DNA of 64,000 bases from Microgenomates group bacterium (GCA_029906985.1 JARYMT010000003.1:78058-142057), one strand, 5' to 3'. Positions 17,664 to 26,030 are shown, counted from the stretch's first letter. Made by a program: numbers and translations. Notes: generated by a model from the letters alone, not told the origin.

Positions 17664-17700
17664 TTAGCAATATCCTAACATGTCTGCTAAAAGTTGTCAA
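17658..17700 (-). promoter_or_regulatory. hrcA-operon promoter with overlapping inverted-repeat operator
   Basis: On the minus strand TTGACA (17700-17695) and TAGGAT (17677-17672) are separated by exactly 17 bases. The -10 box is part of a perfect inverted repeat, TTAGGAT-N7-ATCCTAA (17658-17678), which would cover the -10 region and start site. A further TTAGGA half-site lies at 17635-17630. This is not CIRCE (TTAGCACTC-N9-GAGTGCTAA) but is placed as an autorepressor site should be. HrcA binding is inferred. Confidence 0.6.
17681..17690 (-). promoter_or_regulatory. 10-base motif shared with the groES promoter
   Basis: TTAGCAGACA (minus strand), lying in the spacer of the hrcA promoter, recurs exactly upstream of groES at 52616-52625. 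It is the only long identical word noticed between the two chaperone promoters apart from the -35 region CTTGACAA. It could be a regulator site common to both operons. Confidence 0.4.
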
Positions 17701-17803
17701 GAGGTAAATCTATCAGAAAAAATTTAAAACCTTTTTCTACATAAAGATTTATTTTTAAAACAAGCTAAAATTTCTAAACACTTTTGGATAATAATATTTT
17801 CGT

Positions 17804-17809
17804 TATAAT
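17804..17809 (+). promoter_or_regulatory. -10 box of a leaderless promoter for cca
   Basis: A perfect TATAAT ends 6 bases before the ATG at 17816; no Shine-Dalgarno sequence fits between. The transcript is expected to begin at the start codon. Confidence 0.6.
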
Positions 17810-17815
17810 ACATAT

Positions 17816-19174
17816 ATGTTTAAATTGCCTGAGGATATTAATCATTTCCTTAAATTTTTTCAAAAACAGGGATTCCAAATATATATCGTTGGCGGTGCGG
17901 TACGCTCTCTATTAATGAATTTGCCAATAAAAAATTGGGATTTTACTACCAATGCTAAACCAGAAGAAATTATTAAATTGTTTCCCCAAGCTTTTTATAA
18001 CAATCAATATGGCACCGTTAGTGTTCCACTAAAAATTAACCAGTCTGATGATTTAAAACCAAGCCAATTAATTTTGGAAGTAACTCCTTTCCGCAAAGAA
18101 GGAAAATATTTAGATTTTCGCCATCCGAAAAAAATTTCTTGGGCAAAAACCCTTAAAGAAGATTTATCAAGACGGGATTTTACCATCAATGCCATGGCCT
18201 ATGATGGCAAAAAAATTATTGATCCTTTTGATGGGAGAAAAGATTTACAAAACAAATTAATTAAGGCGGTTGGCAATCCCGATGAAAGATTTAATGAAGA
18301 TGCCCTTCGTTTGCTTAGAGCGATAAGACTAGCTTCGGAATTAGGATTTTTTATCGAGGAAGAAACAAAAAAATCAATTAAAAAAAACGCTCGTCTAATT
18401 ACCAAAATTTCGTGGGAAAGAATAAGGGATGAATTGTTAAGAATTTTAGCCAGCCATTATCCGGCCGAGGGAATAATTTTTTTGAAAAATACTAACTTAT
18501 TGAAATATATTTTGCCGGAACTTGATGTTTGTTTTGCTATTCCCCAAAAAAGTCCAAAAAGACATCATATTTTTGATGTCGGGACTCACTCAATTATGTC
18601 TTTGAAATATTGTCCTTCAAAAGATGTCATTACCCGTTTGGCAACCTTGCTTCATGATATTGGTAAGGCAAAAACTTACCGGCGCGATGAAACAACGGGT
18701 CTAATAACCTTTTATAATCATGAGATAGTCGGCACCAAATTGGCTAAGGAAATAGCTCATCGGTTAAAACTTTCCAATGAACAAACAGATAAATTTGTTC
18801 GCTTAGTAAAATATCACCAGTTTACTGTGTCTGAATTACAGACTGATAACGCCATCCGGCGATTTATCCGCGAAGTTGGCAAGGAAAATTTACCAGACAT
18901 ATTAGACTTAAGGACAGGTGATAGAATCGGCTCAGGAGCTAAACCAACCTCATGGAGATTGGAACTTTTTAAAAAAAGACTGGTGGAGGTACAAAAAGAG
19001 CCATTTAAAATCACTGATCTTAAAATCAATGGTAATGATGTGATGAAGATTTTAAAAATCAAGCCCGGTCCAAAAGTTGGCCAAGTTTTAAAAAAATTAT
19101 TTGATCAGGTGGTAAACAAAAAGATAGAAAATAAAAGAGAAGCGTTAATCAATGAAATTAAAAAAATGAATTAA
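17816..19174 (+). CDS. cca: CCA tRNA nucleotidyltransferase with HD domain
   Basis: Adds CCA to tRNA 3' ends. The 452-residue class II enzyme has the N-terminal nucleotidyltransferase head (VGGAVRSLL near 27, NWDFTTNA near 40), the RRDFTINAMAYD motif near 122, the neck region DALRLLRAIRLASELGF near 162, and a C-terminal HD domain (LATLLHDIGKAKT near 280). The usual catalytic DxD reads N-W-D here, and the usual VRD reads VRS; both are noted as a finding. Three of the eight tRNA genes in this window lack an encoded CCA, so such an enzyme is needed. The 3' end overlaps the convergent hydrolase gene by 17 bases. Confidence 0.9.
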   Translation: MFKLPEDINHFLKFFQKQGFQIYIVGGAVRSLLMNLPIKNWDFTTNAKPEEIIKLFPQAFYNNQYGTVSVPLKINQSDDLKPSQLILEVTPFRKEGKYLDFRHPKKISWAKTLKEDLSRRDFTINAMAYDGKKIIDPFDGRKDLQNKLIKAVGNPDERFNEDALRLLRAIRLASELGFFIEEETKKSIKKNARLITKISWERIRDELLRILASHYPAEGIIFLKNTNLLKYILPELDVCFAIPQKSPKRHHIFDVGTHSIMSLKYCPSKDVITRLATLLHDIGKAKTYRRDETTGLITFYNHEIVGTKLAKEIAHRLKLSNEQTDKFVRLVKYHQFTVSELQTDNAIRRFIREVGKENLPDILDLRTGDRIGSGAKPTSWRLELFKKRLVEVQKEPFKITDLKINGNDVMKILKIKPGPKVGQVLKKLFDQVVNKKIENKREALINEIKKMN

Positions 19175-19781
19175 CAATATTTTTTTCATCTTCTATTTTT
19201 GTTTTTTCTCCATGACCCGGATAGACAATAATTTTTTTTGGCAGGGATAAAATTTTTTCTATTGATTTTTTTAAATCATTTTTGCTTGAATAAGAAAAAT
19301 CATAACGGCCAATTCCGTTTTTAAATAAAGTGTCACCGGTAAAAATAATCTTTTCTTTTTCAAAATAAAAACAAACTCCTCCTGGAGTATGACCGGGAGT
19401 CTGAAAAATTTTTAATTTAAAATTTTTAATTTTTAATGAATTTTTAAATTCTAAATTTTTAATTTTTAAAATTGGAAAAACAATCGGCTGGTAGTCTAAA
19501 AAATATTTAGCTGTTTCCTCCAATCTATCCAAAAGAAATCGGTCTTTTTTGTTAATGTATAAAGGAACATCAAAAGACTTTTGAATCTCGCTGACTGCCA
19601 TTAGATGATCAAAATGTCCATGAGTGGCTAACATTGCCAATAAATTTAATCTTCTTCTTTGCAGGTCTTCGATAATAAATGAAGCTTCATCAGCCGGATC
19701 AATTATCAAACAATCTTTATTATTTATTAAAAAATAACAATTTGCCTGAAGCTGACCCAAGGAATATTTTAAAATCTGCAT
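19158..19781 (-). CDS. Metallo-beta-lactamase-fold hydrolase (glyoxalase II-like)
   Basis: 207 residues with the MBL metal motif THGHFDHL near residue 54, a second ligand region TPGHTPGG near 130, GDTLFKNGIGRYD near 150 and a final PGHGEKT near 193. The pattern resembles the YcbL/glyoxalase II subgroup, which hydrolyses thioesters in the cytoplasm; the substrate is not known. Residues near 103-128 are an internally repetitive Lys/Phe/Leu/Ile stretch (KIKNLEFKNSLKIKNFKLKI) encoded by a near-repeat of A and T runs. Its start overlaps the preceding gene's stop by one base (TAATG). Confidence 0.85.
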   Translation of the reverse strand: MQILKYSLGQLQANCYFLINNKDCLIIDPADEASFIIEDLQRRRLNLLAMLATHGHFDHLMAVSEIQKSFDVPLYINKKDRFLLDRLEETAKYFLDYQPIVFPILKIKNLEFKNSLKIKNFKLKIFQTPGHTPGGVCFYFEKEKIIFTGDTLFKNGIGRYDFSYSSKNDLKKSIEKILSLPKKIIVYPGHGEKTKIEDEKNIVNSFF

Positions 19782-20371
19782 TAGATCAATTTTTTTAGCA
19801 ATTTCTTTAATTTAAATCTAATAAAAATAAAAATTACCAAATCTAAAAGAAAAATATATAAAGAAAAGGAGTAATTTTCAAAATTCCAATTTTTTATTGT
19901 TAAAAGATTAATTAAAGCATAAATTAATGATCCTAAAAAAATTAAGCTGGCTTCTGTTTCAGGATGGTTATATGACTTAATTACGGTTGGCAAAGCACCT
20001 AAAAAATCTGAAATAATACTAAAGATAATTGCAATATTGCCTATCTTTGTTATTTGCCAAAGAATTAACCCGATTATTGCTAAAAAACCGCAAATTAAAT
20101 CTCGTTTTTCTATTTCCCAATAAGACTTTTTATTAACAAAAGATACTAAAAAAATCAATAATGGTACAAAACCCATCATAAATGTTAATAAAGACTCTAA
20201 ACCAACTCTTTGTTTTATCTGTGAAAAGAAGGCTATTAAAGGAGCTAAACTCCAAATAAACCAAGTTACTTTATTTGGTTTTACTTTTCCATTAATGGTT
20301 TCTATAAAATAGCTGAGGCTAGTGATTAGAAAAACCAATAAACCGATATAAATAAATTTTTCATTAATCAT
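19781..20371 (-). CDS. Integral membrane protein of unknown function (PQ-loop-like)
   Basis: 196 residues with about six to seven hydrophobic segments and a basic C-terminal tail. Two short stretches, NGKVKPNKVTWFIWS near residue 30 and DFLGALPTVIKSYNHPETE near 122, resemble the turn regions of PQ-loop/SWEET-type transporters, but the match is weak. Its stop overlaps the next start as TAATG, and its start overlaps the end of secF by 8 bases, so it belongs to the secD-secF transcription unit. No function can be assigned. Confidence 0.6.
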   Translation of the reverse strand: MINEKFIYIGLLVFLITSLSYFIETINGKVKPNKVTWFIWSLAPLIAFFSQIKQRVGLESLLTFMMGFVPLLIFLVSFVNKKSYWEIEKRDLICGFLAIIGLILWQITKIGNIAIIFSIISDFLGALPTVIKSYNHPETEASLIFLGSLIYALINLLTIKNWNFENYSFSLYIFLLDLVIFIFIRFKLKKLLKKLI

Positions 20372-21233
20372 TTTTTTTCCTCTTTTCTAACCATACCAAA
20401 ATTGGTGTGGCAACAAAGGGAGAAGAATACGTGCCGGTAATTGTCCCAATCAATAAAGCGGCAATAAAAAATCTAATCGTCGTCCCGCCAACAAGAAGCA
20501 AAGCCAAAAGCATAAAAACAATTGTCATTGAATTATTTATTGATCGAACCATTGTCTCCGTCAAGGCTTTATTGGCAAAATATTCGATATCTTTTTTCCC
20601 TTCCGTCTCAAAATATTCTCTCACTTTATCGAAAATGACAATCGTGTCGTGAACAGAAAAAGACATTGTTGTCAAAACTGCGGTAACAAATAAAGTATCG
20701 AGTTGGGCCCCCAAAAAATGAGAAAGCAGAGAGTAGCTTCCCAAAACAACAAAAAAATCGTGAATCATCGCCAATACCGCCGAAAGAGCATAATTAAATC
20801 CTTTAAAAGCAAAACTCATATAAATTAGTATTCCCAAAATCCCTAAAAAACCAGCGATAAAAGTTTTGGTCATTGTCTCTTTCCCTAATGTTGGTCCAAC
20901 GGTTTCTAAACGAATCAGGTTTAATTTGATTTTCAAATTCTTTTCAATCGCCTGTCTTAAAGATAATTCTTTCTTTTCCTCAAGGGGGCTGGTTCTTAAG
21001 AAAATAAATTTGTCTTTTATTTGTAAATCGATAATTGCTATCTTTTCTTTTGTAAGAATTGGTTTTAATTGCCCGGCTGATATTTTTTTATTTGTTTGAT
21101 ACTCGATATTGGTCCCACCAACAAAATCGATTGAATAGTGAAAACCCCATTTTAACATTGAAAAAAAACCACTGGCGATGACGATTGCCGAAATCAAAAA
21201 GTATAACCAACGGTATTTTAAAAAGTTAACCAT
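20364..21233 (-). CDS. secF: Protein translocase subunit SecF
   Basis: With SecD it uses the proton gradient to help pull proteins out through SecYEG. 289 residues with six membrane helices: an N-terminal helix, a periplasmic P4-like domain (SIDFVGGTNIEYQT), then five helices with AMIHDFFVVLGSYSLL near 185 and MSFSVHDTIVIFDKVREYF near 215, the SecF signature. It follows secD after 83 bases. Confidence 0.95.
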   Translation of the reverse strand: MVNFLKYRWLYFLISAIVIASGFFSMLKWGFHYSIDFVGGTNIEYQTNKKISAGQLKPILTKEKIAIIDLQIKDKFIFLRTSPLEEKKELSLRQAIEKNLKIKLNLIRLETVGPTLGKETMTKTFIAGFLGILGILIYMSFAFKGFNYALSAVLAMIHDFFVVLGSYSLLSHFLGAQLDTLFVTAVLTTMSFSVHDTIVIFDKVREYFETEGKKDIEYFANKALTETMVRSINNSMTIVFMLLALLLVGGTTIRFFIAALLIGTITGTYSSPFVATPILVWLEKRKKND

Positions 21234-21316
21234 ATTTTTAAAATTTCAAATTATCATAAATTAAACAAGCCTTTGATTTTAAACATTTAGTATTAAGTTT
21301 TGTCGAGATGATTTTG

Positions 21317-22678
21317 TTATTTTGATTTATAACTAGGTTTGTAAAATATATTAATTAATCTTCTGGTTATCACCACGCCGGTAAATAAACTAGTCGCCAC
21401 TCCGATTGCCAAAGTCAAAGCAAATCCTCTAACCATACCAAATTGGGGCAAAAATCCCCAATTAAGAGGATTAAATAAAATAAAAGCCACGGTTAGAGTA
21501 GTCACATTAGCATCTTTAATGGCATCAATCGCTCGGCCAAAACCTAGTTTGACGGCAATGGAAAAATCTTTGCCTTTTCTTAATTCCTCTTTAATCCTCT
21601 CAAAAATAAGAATGTTTGAATCAACCGCCATTCCAATCGATAAAACAAAACCAGCCACCCCGGGCAAAGTTAAAACTACGGGAATCAAACGAAAAATAGA
21701 AAGTGAGATCATTCCATAGATAAGTAACGCTAGAGAAGCGATAAAACCTAATCGCCCATAATAACCGATCATAAACAAGGCAACCATCAACAAGCCAAAA
21801 ATACCGGCAATCAAGCTTTTTTTAACTTCCGAAGCCCCCAAAGTTGGCCCGATTGTCCTTTGTTCTACCAACTTAATTGGTAAAGGCAAGGCGCCACTGT
21901 TTATGGCAATTGCCAATTTTTTTGCTTCATCTAAACTAAAATCACCGTTAATTACCGCGTTACCTCCAGTAATTTCTTGTTGAACTGTGGGAGCGGAAAT
22001 TAAAAAATTGTCAACATATATTGCTAAAGGTTTTTTTATATTTCTTTTGGTAATTTCGGCAAACAACTTGCCTCCTTCATCGGTAAAAGAAAGCGCCACT
22101 TGAGGTTTGCCAGTTTGAGAATCAAAATCTACTTGAGCTTTCTTGACGTCTTTTCCTGTTAAGCCGGTGTCTTTAGTTAAACGATAATAGATTGAGGTTG
22201 CTGTCGCCTGTTTTTCATCAACCGGCTGTTCTTCTTTGAAAGCCAGTTGGGCTGTTTGACCAATTAATTTAACCGCCTGGTTGACGTCTTCAATCCCAGG
22301 TAATTCTACATTTATCATATAGCGATTATTTGATTTAACTGTCTGAATTACCGGCTCATTTACTCCAAAAAAATTGATTCTTTTTTCGATGATATCCCGA
22401 GCCGAATTTAAAGCATCGGTTAAATCCTGTGGTTTGACTTTACTTACGTCAGCTTCAAAAGTCAAGCTACTTCCTCCTTTTAAATCTAAACCTAAATGAG
22501 TCTTAAAATCTCGCTTAATCCTTATGCCAAAAATATTGAAGTCTATTTTTAGGGGATTAATAACGAAGTTGATTTTGGTTTTTCCCAAATTAAATTTGAT
22601 CGGTAAATTTTCTGGCAAATCAATCCAGACAATTAAACCAACGATTAAAATAAGAGCTAAAAATTTTATTTGTTTCAT
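21317..22678 (-). CDS. secD: Protein translocase subunit SecD
   Basis: 453 residues, six membrane helices. Visible motifs are HLGLDLKGGSSLTFE near residue 62, a P1 domain with VIQTVKSNNRYMINVELPG, GALPLPIKLVEQRTIGPTLG near 265 and GFVLSIGMAVDSNILIFERIKEELR near 345, all hallmarks of SecD. Shorter than E. coli SecD (615), as in many Gram-positive-like lineages. Its start overlaps the preceding winged-helix gene by ATGA. Confidence 0.95.
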   Translation of the reverse strand: MKQIKFLALILIVGLIVWIDLPENLPIKFNLGKTKINFVINPLKIDFNIFGIRIKRDFKTHLGLDLKGGSSLTFEADVSKVKPQDLTDALNSARDIIEKRINFFGVNEPVIQTVKSNNRYMINVELPGIEDVNQAVKLIGQTAQLAFKEEQPVDEKQATATSIYYRLTKDTGLTGKDVKKAQVDFDSQTGKPQVALSFTDEGGKLFAEITKRNIKKPLAIYVDNFLISAPTVQQEITGGNAVINGDFSLDEAKKLAIAINSGALPLPIKLVEQRTIGPTLGASEVKKSLIAGIFGLLMVALFMIGYYGRLGFIASLALLIYGMISLSIFRLIPVVLTLPGVAGFVLSIGMAVDSNILIFERIKEELRKGKDFSIAVKLGFGRAIDAIKDANVTTLTVAFILFNPLNWGFLPQFGMVRGFALTLAIGVATSLFTGVVITRRLINIFYKPSYKSK

Positions 22679-23250
22679 TTTAGAAGGTCGTCTTCGCTGC
22701 CAACTAGCATAATTTTGGGTTGTTTTAAAAAACGCCAGATAAATGGATCGTTGTTTTTTTTACGAAAATTAAATTCTTGCTCATCCATCACTGAATAATT
22801 TATCTCCCGGCCATAATTTTTTTCTACTTCGGCAATAATGTTAGCAATTTCGGGAACGACGATAATTCCAACTAATAAAAGATAAATTTCATCTTCTTTA
22901 ATAGGTAAATTTTTAGGAAATTTTGTTGATAGGGCAATAAATTTAATTTTCCCCAATTTCGGTAAGTTTTTATAGATAAGACTGCTTAAGAGGTTAGTTT
23001 TTGTAAAAATCCGATTAAATTCGTCATAAAACAGATAGTTCTTATTAAGGAAATAAAACACCTTGTTTAATCTTTTTTCTTTATTTAAAACCTTACTTTT
23101 TTCTAAAATATCTAATTCTCTTTTGACAGCATTGACTTCTTCTCCAACCTCGCGAACTACTTTGCGAAGATAATAATTTTCATTTGGGTGATGATAAAAA
23201 AGCTCAAGAATTTTTCTTCTTGTTTTTGAAGGAATAATATAATCTAACAT
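22675..23250 (-). CDS. Winged-helix protein with degenerate nucleotidyltransferase-like C-terminal domain
   Basis: Residues 1-80 look like an ArsR/MarR-type winged helix (KTRRKILELFYHHPNENYYLRKVVREV, AVKRELDILEKSKVLNKEK). The C-terminal half contains DEIYLLLVGIIVVPEI, resembling the DxDLLVVG strand of MNT-like nucleotidyltransferases but without the usual catalytic GSxxxGxxxxxSD; it is probably inactive as an enzyme. This two-domain arrangement is common in archaea and CPR. The gene overlaps secD by ATGA. It could regulate the surrounding operon, but no target is visible. Confidence 0.6.
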   Translation of the reverse strand: MLDYIIPSKTRRKILELFYHHPNENYYLRKVVREVGEEVNAVKRELDILEKSKVLNKEKRLNKVFYFLNKNYLFYDEFNRIFTKTNLLSSLIYKNLPKLGKIKFIALSTKFPKNLPIKEDEIYLLLVGIIVVPEIANIIAEVEKNYGREINYSVMDEQEFNFRKKNNDPFIWRFLKQPKIMLVGSEDDLLK

Positions 23251-23254
23251 AGGA

Positions 23255-24421
23255 TTAATAATTGATTTTATTACCTTGTGGCAACAATTCGATAAAAATT
23301 TTGCCTCTCACTAAAGATATTTCTTTACCAGATTCGTCGAAAAAAAGCATTCGCGTCTTATAATCTTTTTTCTGCCAACTTCCTTTGATTGCTTTTCCGT
23401 TTTGAAAAATCAATGCCTCGCCGCTGCCGGTTAATTTATAGACAATATGACCTCCTTCATAACCATCATTGGCCGGCGACTCTTTGGCAAAAATTACGAT
23501 TATATCTTTTGCCTGAATTGGCTGATTGGTGTTTTTATCAAGATGTGGCTGACCACCGTTTTGACGGGTATATAAATTAGTATTTTTATTATAAGTCCAG
23601 ACCACCGAATAATCATTGGCAAAAGTTGTCCAAAAACCGAAGCTAATTTGGTTAACATTTCCGCGATCAGTTAAAGAAGCATCATCAGCAAATTTCCAGC
23701 TGGTAAAATTAGCATCCCAACTTTGATTGTCTTCATCAACATTGGTTAATTTTCTTTTGTTTTTAGCGTAATCCCAAAGCTTGCTGGTTGAGGTATATAC
23801 TGTATGTTCGGTTACCCGATTAGGCAATCTTTCATAATCTCGCCAAAAAAAAGGAAAGGGAACAGCAAATTGATTTAGATCGTTATAAAGACTCCAACCT
23901 AGTTTGTTAATATAACCTAAAGCATCGGCTGGGCCTGGAGTATTGGCGCCCCCAACATGAGCATATAATGGGTAATCACCGTATTCTTGAAGTAGGTTAA
24001 TAAAATGAACTCTGGCTGATCTGACAGGCCCAACTGGATTAGCGTCTTGACAATAATAAATCGCCAAAAACCTGGTAATTCCACTTTCCGCCACCCCTTC
24101 ATAAATAACATCGGCAAAAGAAAGCCCTGACTGGGGTCGGGCATCTTTATGATTTTCAACGACAATTCCTAAGGGACGACGATTAACCCAAAGATTTTTT
24201 TGTGATTTAGTCATCATTTGGCCATTAAGCGGACATTCTTCTGTTTTTGGCTCGTCAGGAGTCGGAGTCGGTGACCCACTACCATTTTTTGGTGGAAAAT
24301 ATTTTGACAAAGGAGAAACAATCATTCCTGTTCCGGTGCTTGAAAAAACTTTATAAGAAGTATAACTTGACATCAGAAAAATAATCGCTCCGATAATTAT
24401 GGCTATTTTTTTTGAAATCAT
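23255..24421 (-). CDS. DUF3048 (YerB-like) extracytoplasmic protein
   Basis: 388 residues: an N-terminal membrane anchor (about 5-27), a Ser/Pro/Thr-rich linker (GSGSPTPTPDEP), then the DUF3048 domain (RRPLGIVVENHKDARPQSGLSFADVIYEGVAESGITRFLAIY, with GPVRSARVHFI) and its C-terminal half with GGHIVYKLTGSGEALIF. The family is common in Gram-positive bacteria and CPR; its role is not established, though it lies outside the membrane and probably acts at the wall. Five bases separate it from the winged-helix gene. Confidence 0.85.
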   Translation of the reverse strand: MISKKIAIIIGAIIFLMSSYTSYKVFSSTGTGMIVSPLSKYFPPKNGSGSPTPTPDEPKTEECPLNGQMMTKSQKNLWVNRRPLGIVVENHKDARPQSGLSFADVIYEGVAESGITRFLAIYYCQDANPVGPVRSARVHFINLLQEYGDYPLYAHVGGANTPGPADALGYINKLGWSLYNDLNQFAVPFPFFWRDYERLPNRVTEHTVYTSTSKLWDYAKNKRKLTNVDEDNQSWDANFTSWKFADDASLTDRGNVNQISFGFWTTFANDYSVVWTYNKNTNLYTRQNGGQPHLDKNTNQPIQAKDIIVIFAKESPANDGYEGGHIVYKLTGSGEALIFQNGKAIKGSWQKKDYKTRMLFFDESGKEISLVRGKIFIELLPQGNKINY

Positions 24422-24445
24422 AAATTTAAAAATAAAAAATAATAA

Positions 24446-24892
24446 TTATTTAGCTAGCATAATCGCCTGTTTTTCTTCTTCAGACAAATTATATTCTTTT
24501 CCTTTCCCTTCATCAACCCTCTTAGTATACACTCTAATTCCTTCATGGGTATAAATAAAATTAATGATGAAACCGCTGTTTTGCTTATTAAGTAAAGCGA
24601 TGACAAAACTTTGGTCTCCGCCAGCTTTGCTAAATGGATTGTAGCGGACGACGGCAAATTTTTGGAAATTGTATCGGTTGTCTTCGTTAATTCTTTTTAT
24701 TTCTTGTTTAATTTTTTCGATATCCAAAGAAAACCGGTCGTTTTTTTCCATAAATTTATCTAAAATCTCATCTATTTTTCTTTGCTTGGTTCGACTAATC
24801 AAATCCAAATAATGCTTTCTAGTAATATAAAGAAAATAGGATAGGATAAGCAGCCAAAAGAAAACAATCGTTAAAAAAATTTGCAAAAACAT
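24446..24892 (-). CDS. DUF4446 family membrane-anchored protein
   Basis: 148 residues with one N-terminal membrane helix, a coiled-coil region rich in Lys and Glu (about 35-70), then the DUF4446 signature: VVRYNPFSKAGGDQSFVIALLN, then GIRVYTKRVDEGKG and LSEEEKQAI. The function of the family is unknown. A TAAAAT ends 8 bases before the start, suggesting a leaderless promoter for the leftward DUF4446-DUF3048-wHTH-secD-secF unit. Confidence 0.85.
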   Translation of the reverse strand: MFLQIFLTIVFFWLLILSYFLYITRKHYLDLISRTKQRKIDEILDKFMEKNDRFSLDIEKIKQEIKRINEDNRYNFQKFAVVRYNPFSKAGGDQSFVIALLNKQNSGFIINFIYTHEGIRVYTKRVDEGKGKEYNLSEEEKQAIMLAK

Positions 24893-24947
24893 TGCTAATC
24901 ATTTTAACCTCTTTACAAAAATGTGTCAATATGTTAAAAATATTCCC

Positions 24948-25262
24948 ATGCCTAAAAAGACGAAAAAGGAAAAAATTATTGCCGAATATCGCAAACGGCT
25001 TAAGCTTTTGCGTTTGACAAAAATTGTCCCAGAAAAAGCTCCTTCTCCAGAAATTCAAATAGAAAAAAGTTTTACCAATTTAGTTAAGGAGCCAGAACCA
25101 AAAAAACAAATTAATCTTAATATCGATACCAGCGAAGATGATAAAATTAAAATTTTTTTTCTAAACGATTTTAAAAAAAGTCTTTTTTTGACCACTCTGA
25201 TAATCGCCCTTGAAATTATTTTTTATTTTGTTAGTATTAAAAATAATTTTGGCCTTAATTAA
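24948..25262 (+). CDS. Small hypothetical protein with C-terminal membrane helix
   Basis: Starting at MPKKTKKEKI gives 104 residues: a strongly basic N-terminus (about 1-30), a Lys/Glu/Pro-rich middle, and one hydrophobic segment near residues 80-97. A start 9 codons earlier is possible but TAAAAA lies 7 bases before the chosen ATG with TTTACA 17 bases further up, a good leaderless promoter fit. The architecture, a cytoplasmic basic tail and a single membrane anchor, suggests a nucleic-acid- or ribosome-associated tail-anchored protein, but this is a guess. Confidence 0.6.
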   Translation: MPKKTKKEKIIAEYRKRLKLLRLTKIVPEKAPSPEIQIEKSFTNLVKEPEPKKQINLNIDTSEDDKIKIFFLNDFKKSLFLTTLIIALEIIFYFVSIKNNFGLN

Positions 25263-25292
25263 GATTTTTTAAAACGAGGGGGGGTGAAAAAT

Positions 25293-25436
25293 ATGACTAC
25301 AATGTACTGTGTTAAATGCCGAGCAAAAAAGGAAGTTTCCAATCCACAAAAAGTAACCATGAAAAATGGTAAACCGGCAATGAAAGCAAAATGTCCGGAT
25401 TGTGGAACAGGCATGTATAAAATAGGCGCTGCCTAA
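25293..25436 (+). CDS. Small zinc-ribbon protein, DUF5679 family
   Basis: 47 residues with two CxxC knuckles (YCVKCRAKKEV and KCPDCGTGMYKIG), matching DUF5679, a small protein common in CPR and Chloroflexi. Role unknown; probably nucleic-acid binding. It has an unusually strong G-rich ribosome-binding site (GAGGGGGGG) before the ATG, in contrast to the leaderless genes around it, suggesting high expression. A strong hairpin terminator follows. Confidence 0.85.
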   Translation: MTTMYCVKCRAKKEVSNPQKVTMKNGKPAMKAKCPDCGTGMYKIGAA

Positions 25437-25460
25437 TTTTTTTAAAAAATTAAAATTTAA

Positions 25461-25493
25461 TAAACCATTCCCCTTTATTAAGGGAATGGTTTA
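25461..25493. terminator. Bidirectional intrinsic terminator
   Basis: A perfect 12-bp inverted repeat (TAAACCATTCCC, 9-base loop, GGGAATGGTTTA) lies between the convergent DUF5679 and thpR genes. It is followed by TTTT-like bases on the plus strand and an AT-rich run on the minus strand. The stop codon of thpR lies in one arm. Confidence 0.85.
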
Positions 25494-26030
25494 TTTTATG
25501 TCAATCAAAGGGAATTGATCGAGTTTTTTATAGACAGGTCTGCCAGTGGCTAAAATACTTTGATATAAAACAACTTTTTTTACGGGAAATTCTATCTCAA
25601 TATTCAGTTTGTTTAATTTTTTTCTTAAATGAAAATATTGCTGTTTTGAAGGAATTCGACAACGGGCCAATGTTAAATGAGGAATAAATTTCTTTTCCGA
25701 AACAAAGTTCAAACTTTTTTTGATTTTTTCCACCAAATTTTCTAATTTCTTTTCCCGGTTAAAGCCTAAATAAATGACTATTTTACTATTCATAAATAAA
25801 TCTACTTTTTGAGAATATAAATAAAATTTTTCCTGATCATAAAGAGCATCTTTAATTTTTTTGGCAATCGATTGATATTCTTTTCTCTCGCCTATAAAAA
25901 CTAATGTTAAGTGAAAATTATCAGTCTCTACCCAGTGATAATCTTGATACTCCAATTGAATTTTTTTTAAACTCTCGGTAATTTGTTGTTTAATTTTTTT
26001 CGGCAGTTCGATGGCTAAGAAAAGTCGCAT
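25491..26030 (-). CDS. thpR: RNA 2',3'-cyclic phosphodiesterase (ThpR/LigT family)
   Basis: Opens 2',3'-cyclic phosphates on RNA ends. The start MRLFLAIELPKKI is typical of the family and is preferred to one 21 codons upstream. The two catalytic HxTx motifs are HLTLVFIG near residue 42 and HLTLARCR near 122; 179 residues is the family's usual length. The 5' end overlaps the preceding nucleotidyltransferase gene by 41 bases. Together with RtcB and archease at 54-56 kb it hints at active RNA end repair. Confidence 0.9.
   Translation of the reverse strand: MRLFLAIELPKKIKQQITESLKKIQLEYQDYHWVETDNFHLTLVFIGERKEYQSIAKKIKDALYDQEKFYLYSQKVDLFMNSKIVIYLGFNREKKLENLVEKIKKSLNFVSEKKFIPHLTLARCRIPSKQQYFHLRKKLNKLNIEIEFPVKKVVLYQSILATGRPVYKKLDQFPLIDIK

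Noticed and set aside
17600-17720. Canonical CIRCE element
   Set aside because: TTAGCACTC-N9-GAGTGCTAA is not present; only TTAGGAT-type half-sites are seen.
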